The notes under the pieces: generated by a model
Told to the model about the DNA's origin: nothing
Seen by the model: the letters and a program-made list of their open reading frames with translations, nothing else
The model's database searches: none
Origin: Nisaea acidiphila
GTDB lineage: Bacteria; Pseudomonadota; Alphaproteobacteria; Thalassobaculales; Thalassobaculaceae
Reading direction: 5' to 3'
Assembly: GCF_024662015.1 (NCBI RefSeq)
Contig: NZ_CP102480.1
Span: 4,272,501 to 4,336,500, forward strand
DNA: 64,000 nucleotides
Part shown: positions 26,914-36,875 of the stretch, piece after piece
How the letters are laid out: the number at the start of each line of letters is the position of its first letter
Position numbering within the stretch: position 1 is the first letter of the stretch
Position numbers and translations under genes: made by a program

Positions 26914-27121
26914 GTTTTATTTTCTTTTATTTCAAGTCAATTCGTGGATTGGGAGCGTGTGCTGTTGGGTATCATTAGTTGATTCTCTTGAGTATGTGAA
27001 TGGTTTAGTTGAGGCTCAATCGTTTTCGATAGGGATTGTAGTGCCCAGCTAGCCTAGCTTCCACAGCTTGCCAACATTCTGCTACCCTCTCATTGTATAC
27101 AAAAATAAGGGAGGCTCCCCC
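26914..27121. promoter_or_regulatory. Divergent region between island operon and luciferase-like gene
   Basis: 208 bases, AT-rich on the island side. On the minus strand TTGACT (26935-26940) could be a -35, but the following AT-run reaches the ATG with only 15 bases of spacing, so the promoter is uncertain. The plus side has GGGAGG before the ATG at 27122. This region holds the right boundary of the foreign segment; no direct repeat or tRNA end was recognised. Confidence 0.4.
27093..27102. promoter_or_regulatory. Perfect palindrome TTGTATACAA, possible GntR-type operator
   Basis: A 10-base perfect inverted repeat lies 19 bases before the ATG of the oxidoreductase gene. The core TGTATACA fits the general TNGT-N-ACNA pattern of FadR/GntR-family operators (established for that family). 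No GntR gene is in the window, so regulation is inferred only. Confidence 0.4.
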
Positions 27122-28249
27122 ATGGCCAAGCTCGGCCTGTTCATGATGCCGCTGCATCCGCCGGCGCGCGATTTCCATACCGTGCTGCAGGAAAACAGGG
27201 AGCTGGTGAAGCTCGCGGACCGGCTGGGTTACGCCGAGGCCTGGATGGGGGAGCATTATACCTCGACCGCCGAGCCGGTGACCTCGCCGCTGCTGTTCAA
27301 CGCCTCGCTGATCGACGAGACCGAGAACATAATCTTCGGCTCCGGCGTGATCTCGCTGCCGCAGCAGCATCCCGTGGTGGTGGCGGGGCATGCGGCTTTG
27401 TTCGACCATCTCGCCCGCGGGCGCTTCATTTTCGGGATCGGCTCGGGCGGGCTCTCGAGCGACTGGGAGATCTTCGGCAATCTCGACCACAAGGCCCGCG
27501 CCATGGCGATGGTCGAGTCCATCGACCTGATCCAGAAGGTCTGGTCGGAGGACCCGCCCTGGAGCCACGAGGGGGAGCATTTCACCGCGAGCATTTCCGA
27601 CCGGGTGCTGCCGGAGTACGGCATCGGCCGCTTCATAAAGCCCTACCAGCAGCCGCACCCGCCGATCGCCGTCTCGGTGCGCGGCGCCAATTCCATGACC
27701 GCGCATTTCGCCGGCCAGCGCGGCTGGTGCCTGCTCTCGGGCAATTTCGTGCCGGCCGCCGACATCGCGACCCACTGGCCGACCTATGCGGGCGGCGCGG
27801 AGAAGGCGGGGCGGCGCGCGGACCCGAACGTCTGGCGCGTCGGCCGCTCCGTGCTGATCACGGAGAGCGACGCCGAGGCGGAGGAGATCTGCCGGGATCC
27901 GGACGGCGTCTTCGCCTGGTATTTCCGCTATCTCGGCGCGCAGGGCCAGCTCGCGGCGGGGACGAAGCCGGAGGAGATCTACTGGGACGCGGTGCAGGCG
28001 GAGGCGATGGGGAAGGTGCGCGATTTCGTCATCGCGGGCTCGGCCGGGACCGTGCTCGACAAGCTCGTCGCCTTCCGCGACGAGATCGGCGATTTCGGCA
28101 CCCTGATGCTGACCGCGCACGACATGGAGGGGGTCAAGGAGATGTGGCTCCGCTCCTTCACCCGGATGGCGGAAGAGGTCTGGCCGAAGCTGAAGGGGTA
28201 TATGGAGGGGAAGCGCGCGCCCCATGCCACGAGAGGGGCGGCGGAGTAG
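27122..28249 (+). CDS. LLM-class flavin-dependent oxidoreductase
   Basis: 375 residues, bacterial luciferase-like monooxygenase fold. LGLFMMPLHPP at the N terminus, WMGEHYTS after strand 2, FGSGVISLPQQHPV and RFIFGIGSGGLSSDWEIFG are the typical FMN/F420-pocket strands of the group. Members oxidise alkanes, amines or aromatic compounds using reduced flavin from a separate reductase; none is encoded next to it. The ATG at 27122 has GGGAGG 7 bases upstream. The frame extends upstream without family similarity. Confidence 0.88.
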   Translation: MAKLGLFMMPLHPPARDFHTVLQENRELVKLADRLGYAEAWMGEHYTSTAEPVTSPLLFNASLIDETENIIFGSGVISLPQQHPVVVAGHAALFDHLARGRFIFGIGSGGLSSDWEIFGNLDHKARAMAMVESIDLIQKVWSEDPPWSHEGEHFTASISDRVLPEYGIGRFIKPYQQPHPPIAVSVRGANSMTAHFAGQRGWCLLSGNFVPAADIATHWPTYAGGAEKAGRRADPNVWRVGRSVLITESDAEAEEICRDPDGVFAWYFRYLGAQGQLAAGTKPEEIYWDAVQAEAMGKVRDFVIAGSAGTVLDKLVAFRDEIGDFGTLMLTAHDMEGVKEMWLRSFTRMAEEVWPKLKGYMEGKRAPHATRGAAE

Positions 28250-28294
28250 GGGGCTCGCTCCGCTCTCTCCCTTACATTCAATATTCAACAATAA

Positions 28295-28382
28295 GGTCGT
28301 CATTCCCGCGAAAGCGGGGACCCAGGGGTCAAAGGCACCGCTCTACGCTCCCTGGGTCCCCATTTGCATGGGGATGACGACC
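28295..28382. repeat. Palindromic intergenic repeat, copy 1
   Basis: The element starts GTCGTCATTCCCGCG and ends CATGGGGATGACGACC, with an inner CCCAGG...CCTGGG pair. It is an imperfect palindrome of about 88 bases, the kind whose chance translation reads VIPAKAGTQ in many alphaproteobacterial genomes. There are four more copies or partial copies in this window. Confidence 0.85.
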
Positions 28383-28523
28383 GTTTGGGGGAGGCCGGGC
28401 GAGGAAGATGATCGCGCGCCGCGACAATTCGCGCCGTCCCCGGGTCCCCGCGCGGGCGCATAGTTCGGGGCGGGCGGGCCGTGCCGGTTCCGTCATCTCA
28501 AGCGTCCGACAGGAGATCCTCTC

Positions 28524-28739
28524 ATGACCGCGAATGTTGGAAATCTCGACCGCCTGGCCCGGCTGGTGCTGGGCGTGGTGCTGATCCTTGCCCCCTTCGT
28601 CCTCGACCTCGCGATCTTCGCCAATCCGCTGGTGAAATGGGGCGTGCCGGTCGTCGGGCTGGTCTTCGCCGGCACCGCGCTGGTCCGCTTCTGCCCGCTC
28701 TACGCGATCCTCGGCATCCGCACCCGTCGCGGGGAGTAG
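28524..28739 (+). CDS. YgaP-like transmembrane protein (DUF2892)
   Basis: 71 residues. N-V-G-x-x-D-R-x-x-R-L at the N terminus, two hydrophobic segments (about 15-32 and 38-56) and CPLYAILGIRT near the end match the DUF2892/YgaP membrane domain. In YgaP this domain anchors a rhodanese; here it stands alone. AGGAG lies 8 bases before the ATG. It sits between two palindromic repeats. Function is unknown. Confidence 0.85.
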   Translation: MTANVGNLDRLARLVLGVVLILAPFVLDLAIFANPLVKWGVPVVGLVFAGTALVRFCPLYAILGIRTRRGE

Positions 28740-28780
28740 GCGCGCGGCTTCTCCCCAATAATTGTCATCCCGTTTTCAAG

Positions 28781-28866
28781 GTCGTCATTCCCGCGAATGC
28801 GGGGACCCAGCGATCAAGGGCACCGCTCTACGCTCCCTGGGTCCCCACTTGCGTGGGGATGACGAC
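28781..28866. repeat. Palindromic intergenic repeat, copy 2
   Basis: Nearly the same sequence as copy 1 and in the same orientation: GTCGTCATTCCCGCG at the left, CCCTGGGTCCCCA and GTGGGGATGACGAC at the right. It lies between the DUF2892 gene and the ftsH-like gene. Confidence 0.85.
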
Positions 28867-28957
28867 GTTTAGGAGATGGCGCCCATGGACCCGGGGGCTT
28901 CGCCGGATTACCCTGTCTCCATTGGATATTGCGAACTGACAGGCTCGGGTGAGGGCG

Positions 28958-30853
<1,896 letters not shown>

Positions 30854-30907
30854 GCGGTCCCGGGATGCTATGCCCGGAGCGCTCTGATATCTCTGGAGGG
30901 ACCTCCC

Positions 30908-31627
30908 ATGAAGAAAGCCATCGTCACCGGACACAGCAAGGGCCTCGGCGCCGGCATCACCTCGGCGCTGCTGGCGGAGGGCTACAATGTGCTCGGCCTC
31001 TCGCGCTCGGCCCTGCCGGGGTTCGAGAGCGGGCTGGAGCAAGTGGCGCTCGATCTCGGCGATCCGGCGGCGCTCGAAGCCTGGCTGGACAGCGGTGAAC
31101 TCGCCGGGTTCCTGGAGCACACGGAAAGCGCGATCCTCGTCAACAATGCCGGCATCGTCGAGCCGATCGCCCCGCTCGGGCGGCAGGGTGCCGCGGCGAT
31201 CGCACGGGCCGTGACGGTGAATGTCAGCGCCGCCCTGGTGCTGGCGGACGCTTTCGTCACGGCAAGCGAGGACGTGGCCGACCGCCGGCTGGTGCATATC
31301 TCCAGCGGCGCTGGGCGGCATGCCTATTCCGGCTGGAGCGTATACTGCGCGACAAAGGCGGCGCTGGATCACCATGCGCGTGGGGTCGCCGCCGACACGA
31401 TCGCGGGGCTGAAAGTGGAAAGCCTTGCGCCTGGCACCGTAGATACCGGCATGCAGGCCACCATCCGGGCGACCTCCGAGGAGGATTTCTCCCATCGTGA
31501 GCGGTTCGTCGGGTTGAAGGAGAGCGGTGCGCTCGGTGACCCGGAAACCGTCGGGGCGAAGATCGTGGCCCATGTGACCAGCACGAGTTTCGGCGCCGAG
31601 CTGGTGACCGATATCCGGGAGATGTGA
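30908..31627 (+). CDS. Short-chain dehydrogenase/reductase
   Basis: 239 residues, complete classical SDR. TGHSKGLG (8-15) is the cofactor loop, NNAG lies in the middle, Ser of HISSGAG and YCATK form the catalytic Ser-Tyr-Lys. The order and length resemble the sepiapterin-reductase-like/benzil-reductase branch. It probably uses NADP because a basic residue follows strand 2 (LSRS). GGAGGG lies 8 bases upstream of the ATG. The substrate is unknown. Confidence 0.9.
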   Translation: MKKAIVTGHSKGLGAGITSALLAEGYNVLGLSRSALPGFESGLEQVALDLGDPAALEAWLDSGELAGFLEHTESAILVNNAGIVEPIAPLGRQGAAAIARAVTVNVSAALVLADAFVTASEDVADRRLVHISSGAGRHAYSGWSVYCATKAALDHHARGVAADTIAGLKVESLAPGTVDTGMQATIRATSEEDFSHRERFVGLKESGALGDPETVGAKIVAHVTSTSFGAELVTDIREM

Positions 31628-31637
31628 AGCCAAAAAA

Positions 31638-31720
31638 GTCGTCATCCCCACGCAAGTGGGGACCCGGAGAGCGTAGAGCCCGGACCCGGATCCCTCCCCG
31701 CTTTCGCGGGAAAGACAACG
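31638..31720. repeat. Palindromic intergenic repeat, copy 3 (inverted orientation)
   Basis: It begins GTCGTCATCCCCACGCAAG and ends CCCGCTTTCGCGGGAAAGAC, so the arms are in the reverse order to copies 1 and 2. The inner part is diverged. It follows the SDR stop codon directly. Confidence 0.8.
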
Positions 31721-31806
31721 TTTGAAAGGGTGGGGGGGGAGCGGTCACCCATGCGTGACACAGGGTGATTCGAGCGACCGCCGAGTCGCCCGTATTTTAC
31801 TCTCCC

Positions 31807-32586
31807 ATGAAAACCTCGCGACGCAAGCTGCTCGGCGGTCTCGCCGTCCTCGGCAGCACAGGGGCGCTCGGCCTGGCCGGTCTGGTGCCTTTCGCCCGGC
31901 CCGTTGGAGCGCAAGGCCGCGCTTCGGGGCCGATCGTTCTCGAACTCTTCACCAGCCAGGGCTGTTCCTCCTGTCCGCCCGCCGACCGGCTGCTCGGCGA
32001 GCTCGCGAAGGAGCCGGACGTGCTCGCGCTCGCCTACCATGTCGACTACTGGAATTATATCGGCTGGGAAGACCCGTTCTCCTCCAAGGAGATGAGCGAC
32101 CGCCAGCGCCGCTACGGCCACGCCATGCGGCTCTCCAGCATCTATACCCCGCAGCTCGTCATCGACGGCGAGATCGATGTCGTCGGCTCCCGCCGTTCCC
32201 GCGTGCTGGACGCTATCGAAGAGCGCCGCAATGCCCGGCCCGGGCCGGGCGTAACGGTGGGACTGGAACGGAACGGAGCCGATTTCACGCTGACCCTCGC
32301 GCCGGTGGGCGAGGGCGATATGTCCGGCGCGCAGCTGCTCCTGGTCGGTTCCGACACACGCCACGTGACCGAGGTGCCCCGCGGCGAGAACCGGGGCCGC
32401 ACGCTGGAGGATTTTGCCGTCGTGCGGTTCTACACCGCGCTCGGCACCTGGGACGGAAAGGCCGTGCAATACCGCGTGCCGGCCTCCGCCGTCGCGGTGG
32501 AGAGCGACCGCCTCGCGGTGCTCGTCCAGGCAAAAGGGCACGGGCGGATCTTTGGCGCCGGCGTGCTGGAGCTGAAGTCGGTCTAG
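31807..32586 (+). CDS. DUF1223 family thioredoxin-like protein with Tat signal
   Basis: 259 residues from the ATG at 31807. The N terminus TSRRKLLGGLAVLG is a twin-arginine signal followed by a hydrophobic stretch and A-x-A-type cleavage near 34. The mature part begins with the thioredoxin-like strand LELFTSQGCSSCPPAD, in which CSSC is the CxxC redox pair, and keeps the YHVDYWNYIGW block typical of DUF1223. Tat export suggests folding or cofactor loading before secretion. Exact function is unknown; a periplasmic redox role is inferred. Confidence 0.88.
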   Translation: MKTSRRKLLGGLAVLGSTGALGLAGLVPFARPVGAQGRASGPIVLELFTSQGCSSCPPADRLLGELAKEPDVLALAYHVDYWNYIGWEDPFSSKEMSDRQRRYGHAMRLSSIYTPQLVIDGEIDVVGSRRSRVLDAIEERRNARPGPGVTVGLERNGADFTLTLAPVGEGDMSGAQLLLVGSDTRHVTEVPRGENRGRTLEDFAVVRFYTALGTWDGKAVQYRVPASAVAVESDRLAVLVQAKGHGRIFGAGVLELKSV

Positions 32587-32599
32587 CGGCTTTCCGCCG

Positions 32600-33850
32600 T
32601 CACCCCAGGAGCGCATCCTCGAATGGGAAGTGCGAGAGCAGTTCGATCCCGCTTTCCGTAACCAGGATCTGCTGCTCGAGCTTCACACCCTCGCCGCCGC
32701 TTTCCTCGCCGATGAAGCTCTCGACACAGAGCGTCATGCCGGGCTCGATCACGCCGTCATATCCGGCGTCCGGGAAGTCGGCGCGGTGGTAGAGGTAGGG
32801 ATATTCCCCGGTCATGCCGACGCCGTGGGAGGAGAGGTAGTAGCGGTTGGCGAAATACTTCTCGGGGATCTCCCAGGCCCGCTCCGCATAGTCGCGGAAG
32901 CTCATACCGGGCTCGATGATGCCCATGTTGAAATGCACTTGCTCGTGCGCCGTCCTGTAGAGCTCACGCTGCTTGGCACTCGGCGCGCCGGGGCCGGCAT
33001 GGAAGGTACGGGAGAAGTCGGCATAGTAGCCGTGGCAGCCGACCACGTCGGTGTCGAGCGCGATCAGTTCGTTCTCTCCGATCATTCGGGGGCCGGTTTC
33101 CTGAAACCACGGATTGGTCCGCGGCCCAGAATTGAGCAGCCGCGTCTCGATATAATCCCCGTCCTGCGCGATGACCGCCTGGTGCAGCACGGACCAGAGC
33201 GCGTTTTCCGTCAGGCCGGGCCGGATCGCGGCACGCAGCCGCTCCACGCCTTTCTCGGTGGCGCGCAGCGAGGCGCGCACGCATTTCATCTCTTCCGGCG
33301 ACTTGATGCAGCGCGCCATCTCGACCGGCTCCTGCGCGTCGACCAGCCGGAAACCTTCCGCCGCCAGAGCGGCCGCCGCACCCGCATTCATTCGCTCGAC
33401 ACCGATCGTCGCGCGCGCACCGACCAGTTCGCGGAGCGCGGCCGCGGTCTCGCGCGCCCAGAGGCTTTCCCTCTCGGCGATTTTCTCGCCTGCGGCGACG
33501 AAGCTCGCGGTGATCGCGGGGCGGACCCCGGTAAGGGTCTCCAGCCCGTCTGCCAGATGCATCGCGCCGGTGAATTCGTAGAGGATCGCGTCGCGCTCGG
33601 TCAGCAGAAGATAGCGGCCGGTATTGCGGGAGCTGAAGATCTGCATGTTCCGTGCGCCGGTGGCATAACGGATATTGACCTGATCGTGCAGTACGCAGGC
33701 CGCGATGCCGCGCTTCGCCATCTCCGACCGCACACGGCCAAGCCGGTAGGCGCGGACCGCGACGAGATCGATCGGCTCGCCCGCATGCTCGGTATCGAGT
33801 AAGGCCAGATTGGCGAGATCCGTACGTTCCGCATGCCAGTCCATTTCCAT
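32600..33850 (-). CDS. M24 family (creatinase/aminopeptidase-fold) protein, DddP-like
   Basis: 416 residues. The C-terminal pita-bread domain keeps metal ligands: two Asp in ALDTDVVG and in ADFSRTF, His in SSHGVGM, and Glu in CVESFIGEE and KLEQQI. SGPRTNPWFQETGPR and the overall length resemble the DMSP lyase DddP more than prolidases. By my recollection DddP has an Asp (Asp377) six residues after that His; here it is Gly (HGVGMTGEYP). The proposed catalytic base may thus be missing, and a peptidase or another lyase is possible. The ATG at 33850 is preceded by GGGAGGG. Confidence 0.8.
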   Translation of the reverse strand: MEMDWHAERTDLANLALLDTEHAGEPIDLVAVRAYRLGRVRSEMAKRGIAACVLHDQVNIRYATGARNMQIFSSRNTGRYLLLTERDAILYEFTGAMHLADGLETLTGVRPAITASFVAAGEKIAERESLWARETAAALRELVGARATIGVERMNAGAAAALAAEGFRLVDAQEPVEMARCIKSPEEMKCVRASLRATEKGVERLRAAIRPGLTENALWSVLHQAVIAQDGDYIETRLLNSGPRTNPWFQETGPRMIGENELIALDTDVVGCHGYYADFSRTFHAGPGAPSAKQRELYRTAHEQVHFNMGIIEPGMSFRDYAERAWEIPEKYFANRYYLSSHGVGMTGEYPYLYHRADFPDAGYDGVIEPGMTLCVESFIGEESGGEGVKLEQQILVTESGIELLSHFPFEDALLG

Positions 33851-33952
33851 GGGTGGCCCTCCCTGAGTTTGAGCGAGGATAGGGGAAGATGGATGCGCCG
33901 GCTGGTTTCGCGGCGACCTGTTGCACTTCAAGTTTGTCGCCTGCTTTCTATC

Positions 33953-33985
33953 AGTCGTCATCCCCACGCAAGTGGGAATGACGAT
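33953..33985. repeat. Palindromic intergenic repeat, short copy 4
   Basis: Only the outer arm remains: TCGTCATCCCCAC, loop GCAA, GTGGGAATGACGA, giving a compact hairpin directly at the 3' end of the YbaK-like gene. It could serve as that gene's terminator. Confidence 0.75.
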
Positions 33986-34486
33986 CTAGAAAGAGGCCGG
34001 AAATGGGTTGGCCAGTCCCTCGACCACTTCCGCGCCCGGCTGGTCGAGCAGCAGCTTCGGGTCGACGATCAGCTTCGAACTGCGGTTGCCGCCGCCGAGA
34101 ATGATCTCTTTCCGCGCCATCACGTCGGCATCGATCCAGAGCGGCAGGTCGGCGGGGAGGGCGAGGGCGGTGACGCCGCCGATTTCCATCCCGGTCAGCT
34201 CGCGCGTCTCCTCGGCGCTGGCGAAGGAGACCTTCCGGGCGCCGAGCTTCTTCCGCACCACCTTGTTCACGTCGAGTCGATGCGTCGCGAGCACGATGCA
34301 GGCGGCGTATTTCAGTTCGCCGGTTTTCGAGCGTACCACGATCGTGTTGGCCGAATCCTCCGGCGCCTTGCCGTAGCGCTCGCAGAAAACCGCAGTGTCG
34401 GCGAGCTCCGGATCGCATTCCATGACTTCGAACGGATAGGGCGCGGCTTCGAGAATGGCGCGGATTTCCGGAAGGGTGTCGGTCAT
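33986..34486 (-). CDS. YbaK/EbsC family aminoacyl-tRNA deacylase-like protein
   Basis: 166 residues, single YbaK domain. IVVRSKTGELKYAACIVLA, followed by DVNKVVRKKLGARKVSFA, and GMEIGGVTALALP are the characteristic family blocks, including the Lys after DVNK that binds the tRNA end. The family removes wrongly attached amino acids such as Cys or Ala from tRNA(Pro). The exact specificity cannot be read. It starts at ATG 34486 and ends at the short palindromic repeat. Confidence 0.88.
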   Translation of the reverse strand: MTDTLPEIRAILEAAPYPFEVMECDPELADTAVFCERYGKAPEDSANTIVVRSKTGELKYAACIVLATHRLDVNKVVRKKLGARKVSFASAEETRELTGMEIGGVTALALPADLPLWIDADVMARKEIILGGGNRSSKLIVDPKLLLDQPGAEVVEGLANPFPASF

Positions 34487-34584
34487 GGAACAGGCCTCTT
34501 GGTTAAGAAATGCTGCTGTGCAACGATAGCAAAGCGCGACCCATTCCGGGGCGCCGGATCGACTTCAACAAAGGATCATCATTC

Positions 34585-35178
34585 ATGCTTAGAGCCATCG
34601 CCCTCGGCGCCGCAATCCTTCTCGCGGGCACCTCCACTTCCTTCGCCCATCTCAATCCCGTCGCGCATGGCTCCTTCGCGGCCGGTCTCTCCCATCCGCT
34701 GTTCGGTGCGGACCATATCCTCGCGATGATCGCCGTCGGTATCTGGGCCTTCCAGATCGGTGGCCGCGCGCTCGTCGGCGTGCCGGCGGCCTTCGTCGGC
34801 TGCATGGCGCTCGGCTTTGTTCTCGCCCTTTCCGGCGTCGCGCTGCCTTTCGTCGAGCCCGCGATTCTCGCTTCCGTCGTCGCCCTCGGCCTGCTGGTCG
34901 CGGCCGCCGTCCGTCTGCCGGCTGGTGTTTGCGCTGCCGTGGTCGGTCTCTTCGCGCTGTTTCACGGCCATGCCCATGGCGGCGAGATCGGCGCGGCGAC
35001 TGCGCTGACCTACGGCGCGGGCTTCGTCGCCGCGACGGCGCTGCTGCATGTCGCCGGTCTCGGTGCCGGCCTTGGCCTGCAGAAGCTGTTCGCCGAGCGC
35101 GGCACGCTCGCCCTCGCGGTCACACGCGGTGTCGGCGGCCTGACCGCCGCGATCGGCGTTGGTATGCTGATGGCCTGA
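34585..35178 (+). CDS. HupE/UreJ family membrane protein
   Basis: 197 residues. A signal-like first segment ends in SFAHLNP. HPLFGADHILAM is the HupE/UreJ signature and FHGHAHG, rich in His, lies in the loop before the last helices; about six further membrane helices follow. The family carries nickel or, in some members, cobalt, and is normally near urease or hydrogenase genes, none of which are in this window. AAAGGATCATC before the ATG at 34585 is a fair ribosome site. The strong terminator at 35200 ends it. Confidence 0.88.
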   Translation: MLRAIALGAAILLAGTSTSFAHLNPVAHGSFAAGLSHPLFGADHILAMIAVGIWAFQIGGRALVGVPAAFVGCMALGFVLALSGVALPFVEPAILASVVALGLLVAAAVRLPAGVCAAVVGLFALFHGHAHGGEIGAATALTYGAGFVAATALLHVAGLGAGLGLQKLFAERGTLALAVTRGVGGLTAAIGVGMLMA

Positions 35179-35199
35179 TCGCCTCTCACTTCGAAGAGA

Positions 35200-35236
35200 A
35201 AGGCCGCCATCCGGCTGGATGGCGGCCTTTTCTTTT
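35200..35236. terminator. Strong hairpin terminator after hupE
   Basis: A perfect 13-bp stem, AAGGCCGCCATCC and its complement, with a GGCT loop, is followed on the plus strand by TTCTTTT. It lies between convergent genes and may serve both directions. Confidence 0.88.
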
Positions 35237-35251
35237 GTCCGGGTGGAGGGC

Positions 35252-36646
35252 TCAGGCAGGCAGGATCTTGCCCGGGTTCATGATGTTCTGCGGATCCAGC
35301 GCCTGCTTGATCGCCTTCATGGCGGCCAGCGCCGGGCCGTGCTCGGCTTCCATGTAGCGGATCTTGCCCTGGCCGACGCCGTGCTCGCCGGTGCAGGTGC
35401 CGCCGGCGGCGATGGCGCGCATCACCATGCGCTCGTTATGGCCCTTGGCGGCTTCGACCTCCTGCTTGCTCTTCGGATTGATGCAATAGCCGACATGGAA
35501 ATTGCCGTCGCCCACATGGCCGACGATCCCGGCCTTCAGCCCTGTCGCGGCGAGATCCTTTTCAGCCTCAAGGATTGCCTCGGCGAGACGGGAGATCGGC
35601 ACACAGATGTCCGTCGCCATCACCTCGCAATCGGGCCGCATCGACTTGATCGCGTAATGCACATTGTGCCGTGCTTCCCAGAGTTTGTTGCGGTCTTCGG
35701 CTTTCTCCGCCCACTGGAAGGCGCTGCCGACGAACTCGCCAGCGATCGCCTCGACCGCTTCGGCCTGCTCCTTCACGCCGCTCTCACTGCCGTGGAACTC
35801 GAAGAACAGGGTCGGCTTCTTCTCGTAGCCTTCCAGCCCGGAGAAACGGATGCAGGCTTCCATCTGGCTGTCGTTCAGCAGTTCGATCCGCGCCATCGGG
35901 ATGCCGGACTGGATGGTCAGGATAACGGTGCTGATCGCGCTCTCGAGGTCGCCGAACTGGCAGACCGCGGCGGAGGTCGCCTCTGGGATGCCGTAGAGCT
36001 TCAGCGCCACCTCGGTGATGACGCCGAGCGTGCCCTCGGAACCGACGAAGAGGCGGGTGAGGTCGTAGCCGGCCGAGCTCTTCCGGGCACGCTGGGCTGT
36101 CCGGATGATCTCGCCGGAAGCGGTGACGACGGTCAGCGAGAGCACGTTCTCCCGCATCGTGCCGTAACGCACCGCGTTGGTGCCGGAGGCGCGGGTCGCC
36201 GCCATGCCTCCGATAGAGGCGTCGGCGCCCGGATCGATCGGGAAAAAGAGGCCCTGGTCGCGCAGATGGGTATTGAGCTGCTTGCGCGTGACGCCGGCCT
36301 GCACCCGGCAGTCGAGATCCTCGGCATTCACCTCCAGGATTCTGTTCATCTGCGATAAGTCGATCGAGATCCCGCCGGAGAGAGCGCCGATATGGCCCTC
36401 AAGCGAGGTGCCGGTGCCGAATGGAATGACCGGGATACGGTGCGCGGCGCAGAGCCGGACCACCTCGGCCACTTCTTCGGTGCTCTCCGCGAAGACCACG
36501 CCGTCCGGCGGCATCGGGGTGTGGTAGCTCTCGTCCTGGCCGTGGCGCTCGAGCACGGAGGGGGCAGTGGAAAAGCGGTCGCCGAAGCGCTCCCGGAGCT
36601 GGTCGAGGACCGGCTGGATCTCCGGCGCCTGTTCGCGGGCCTGCAT
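35252..36646 (-). CDS. FAD-linked oxidase, GlcD/D-lactate dehydrogenase type
   Basis: 464 residues. The vanillyl-alcohol-oxidase-type FAD domain shows VIPFGTGTSLEGHIGALSGG, a flavin-binding Gly-rich segment, then IDPGADASIGGMAATRASG. The C-terminal domain ends with GHVGDGNFHVGYCINP and TCTGEHGVGQGKIRYM, which hold the metal-site His pair of D-lactate dehydrogenases. It oxidises a D-2-hydroxy acid such as lactate or glycolate to the keto acid. GlcE/GlcF-like partners are absent, so it acts alone as in the LDHD type. The ATG at 36646 fits the family; the frame upstream does not. Confidence 0.9.
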   Translation of the reverse strand: MQAREQAPEIQPVLDQLRERFGDRFSTAPSVLERHGQDESYHTPMPPDGVVFAESTEEVAEVVRLCAAHRIPVIPFGTGTSLEGHIGALSGGISIDLSQMNRILEVNAEDLDCRVQAGVTRKQLNTHLRDQGLFFPIDPGADASIGGMAATRASGTNAVRYGTMRENVLSLTVVTASGEIIRTAQRARKSSAGYDLTRLFVGSEGTLGVITEVALKLYGIPEATSAAVCQFGDLESAISTVILTIQSGIPMARIELLNDSQMEACIRFSGLEGYEKKPTLFFEFHGSESGVKEQAEAVEAIAGEFVGSAFQWAEKAEDRNKLWEARHNVHYAIKSMRPDCEVMATDICVPISRLAEAILEAEKDLAATGLKAGIVGHVGDGNFHVGYCINPKSKQEVEAAKGHNERMVMRAIAAGGTCTGEHGVGQGKIRYMEAEHGPALAAMKAIKQALDPQNIMNPGKILPA

Positions 36647-36875
36647 GGCGTTTCTCCCTAGGGTTTCCGGCTGATTTTTACCGGCCAGAGTATCCGCGCG
36701 GGAGGGCGGGCTCAATCGCCGAATAGGCAAGGGGCAATGGCCGCGCAAGAAACGGAGTTTCGCTTGCGCTCCGATCGCCTAGACGTCCTTTCGGTGCCTG
36801 TAATGCGGCGGCACTCCTTTGTTCGCCGCGCTATGTCTTCCGGCCCCAAATGACGTTCCGAAACGCGAGACGGCG

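Noticed and set aside
28481-28939. Possible 152-residue protein containing VIPANAGTQ
   Set aside because: It is the chance translation of the palindromic repeat and overlaps the DUF2892 gene in another frame.
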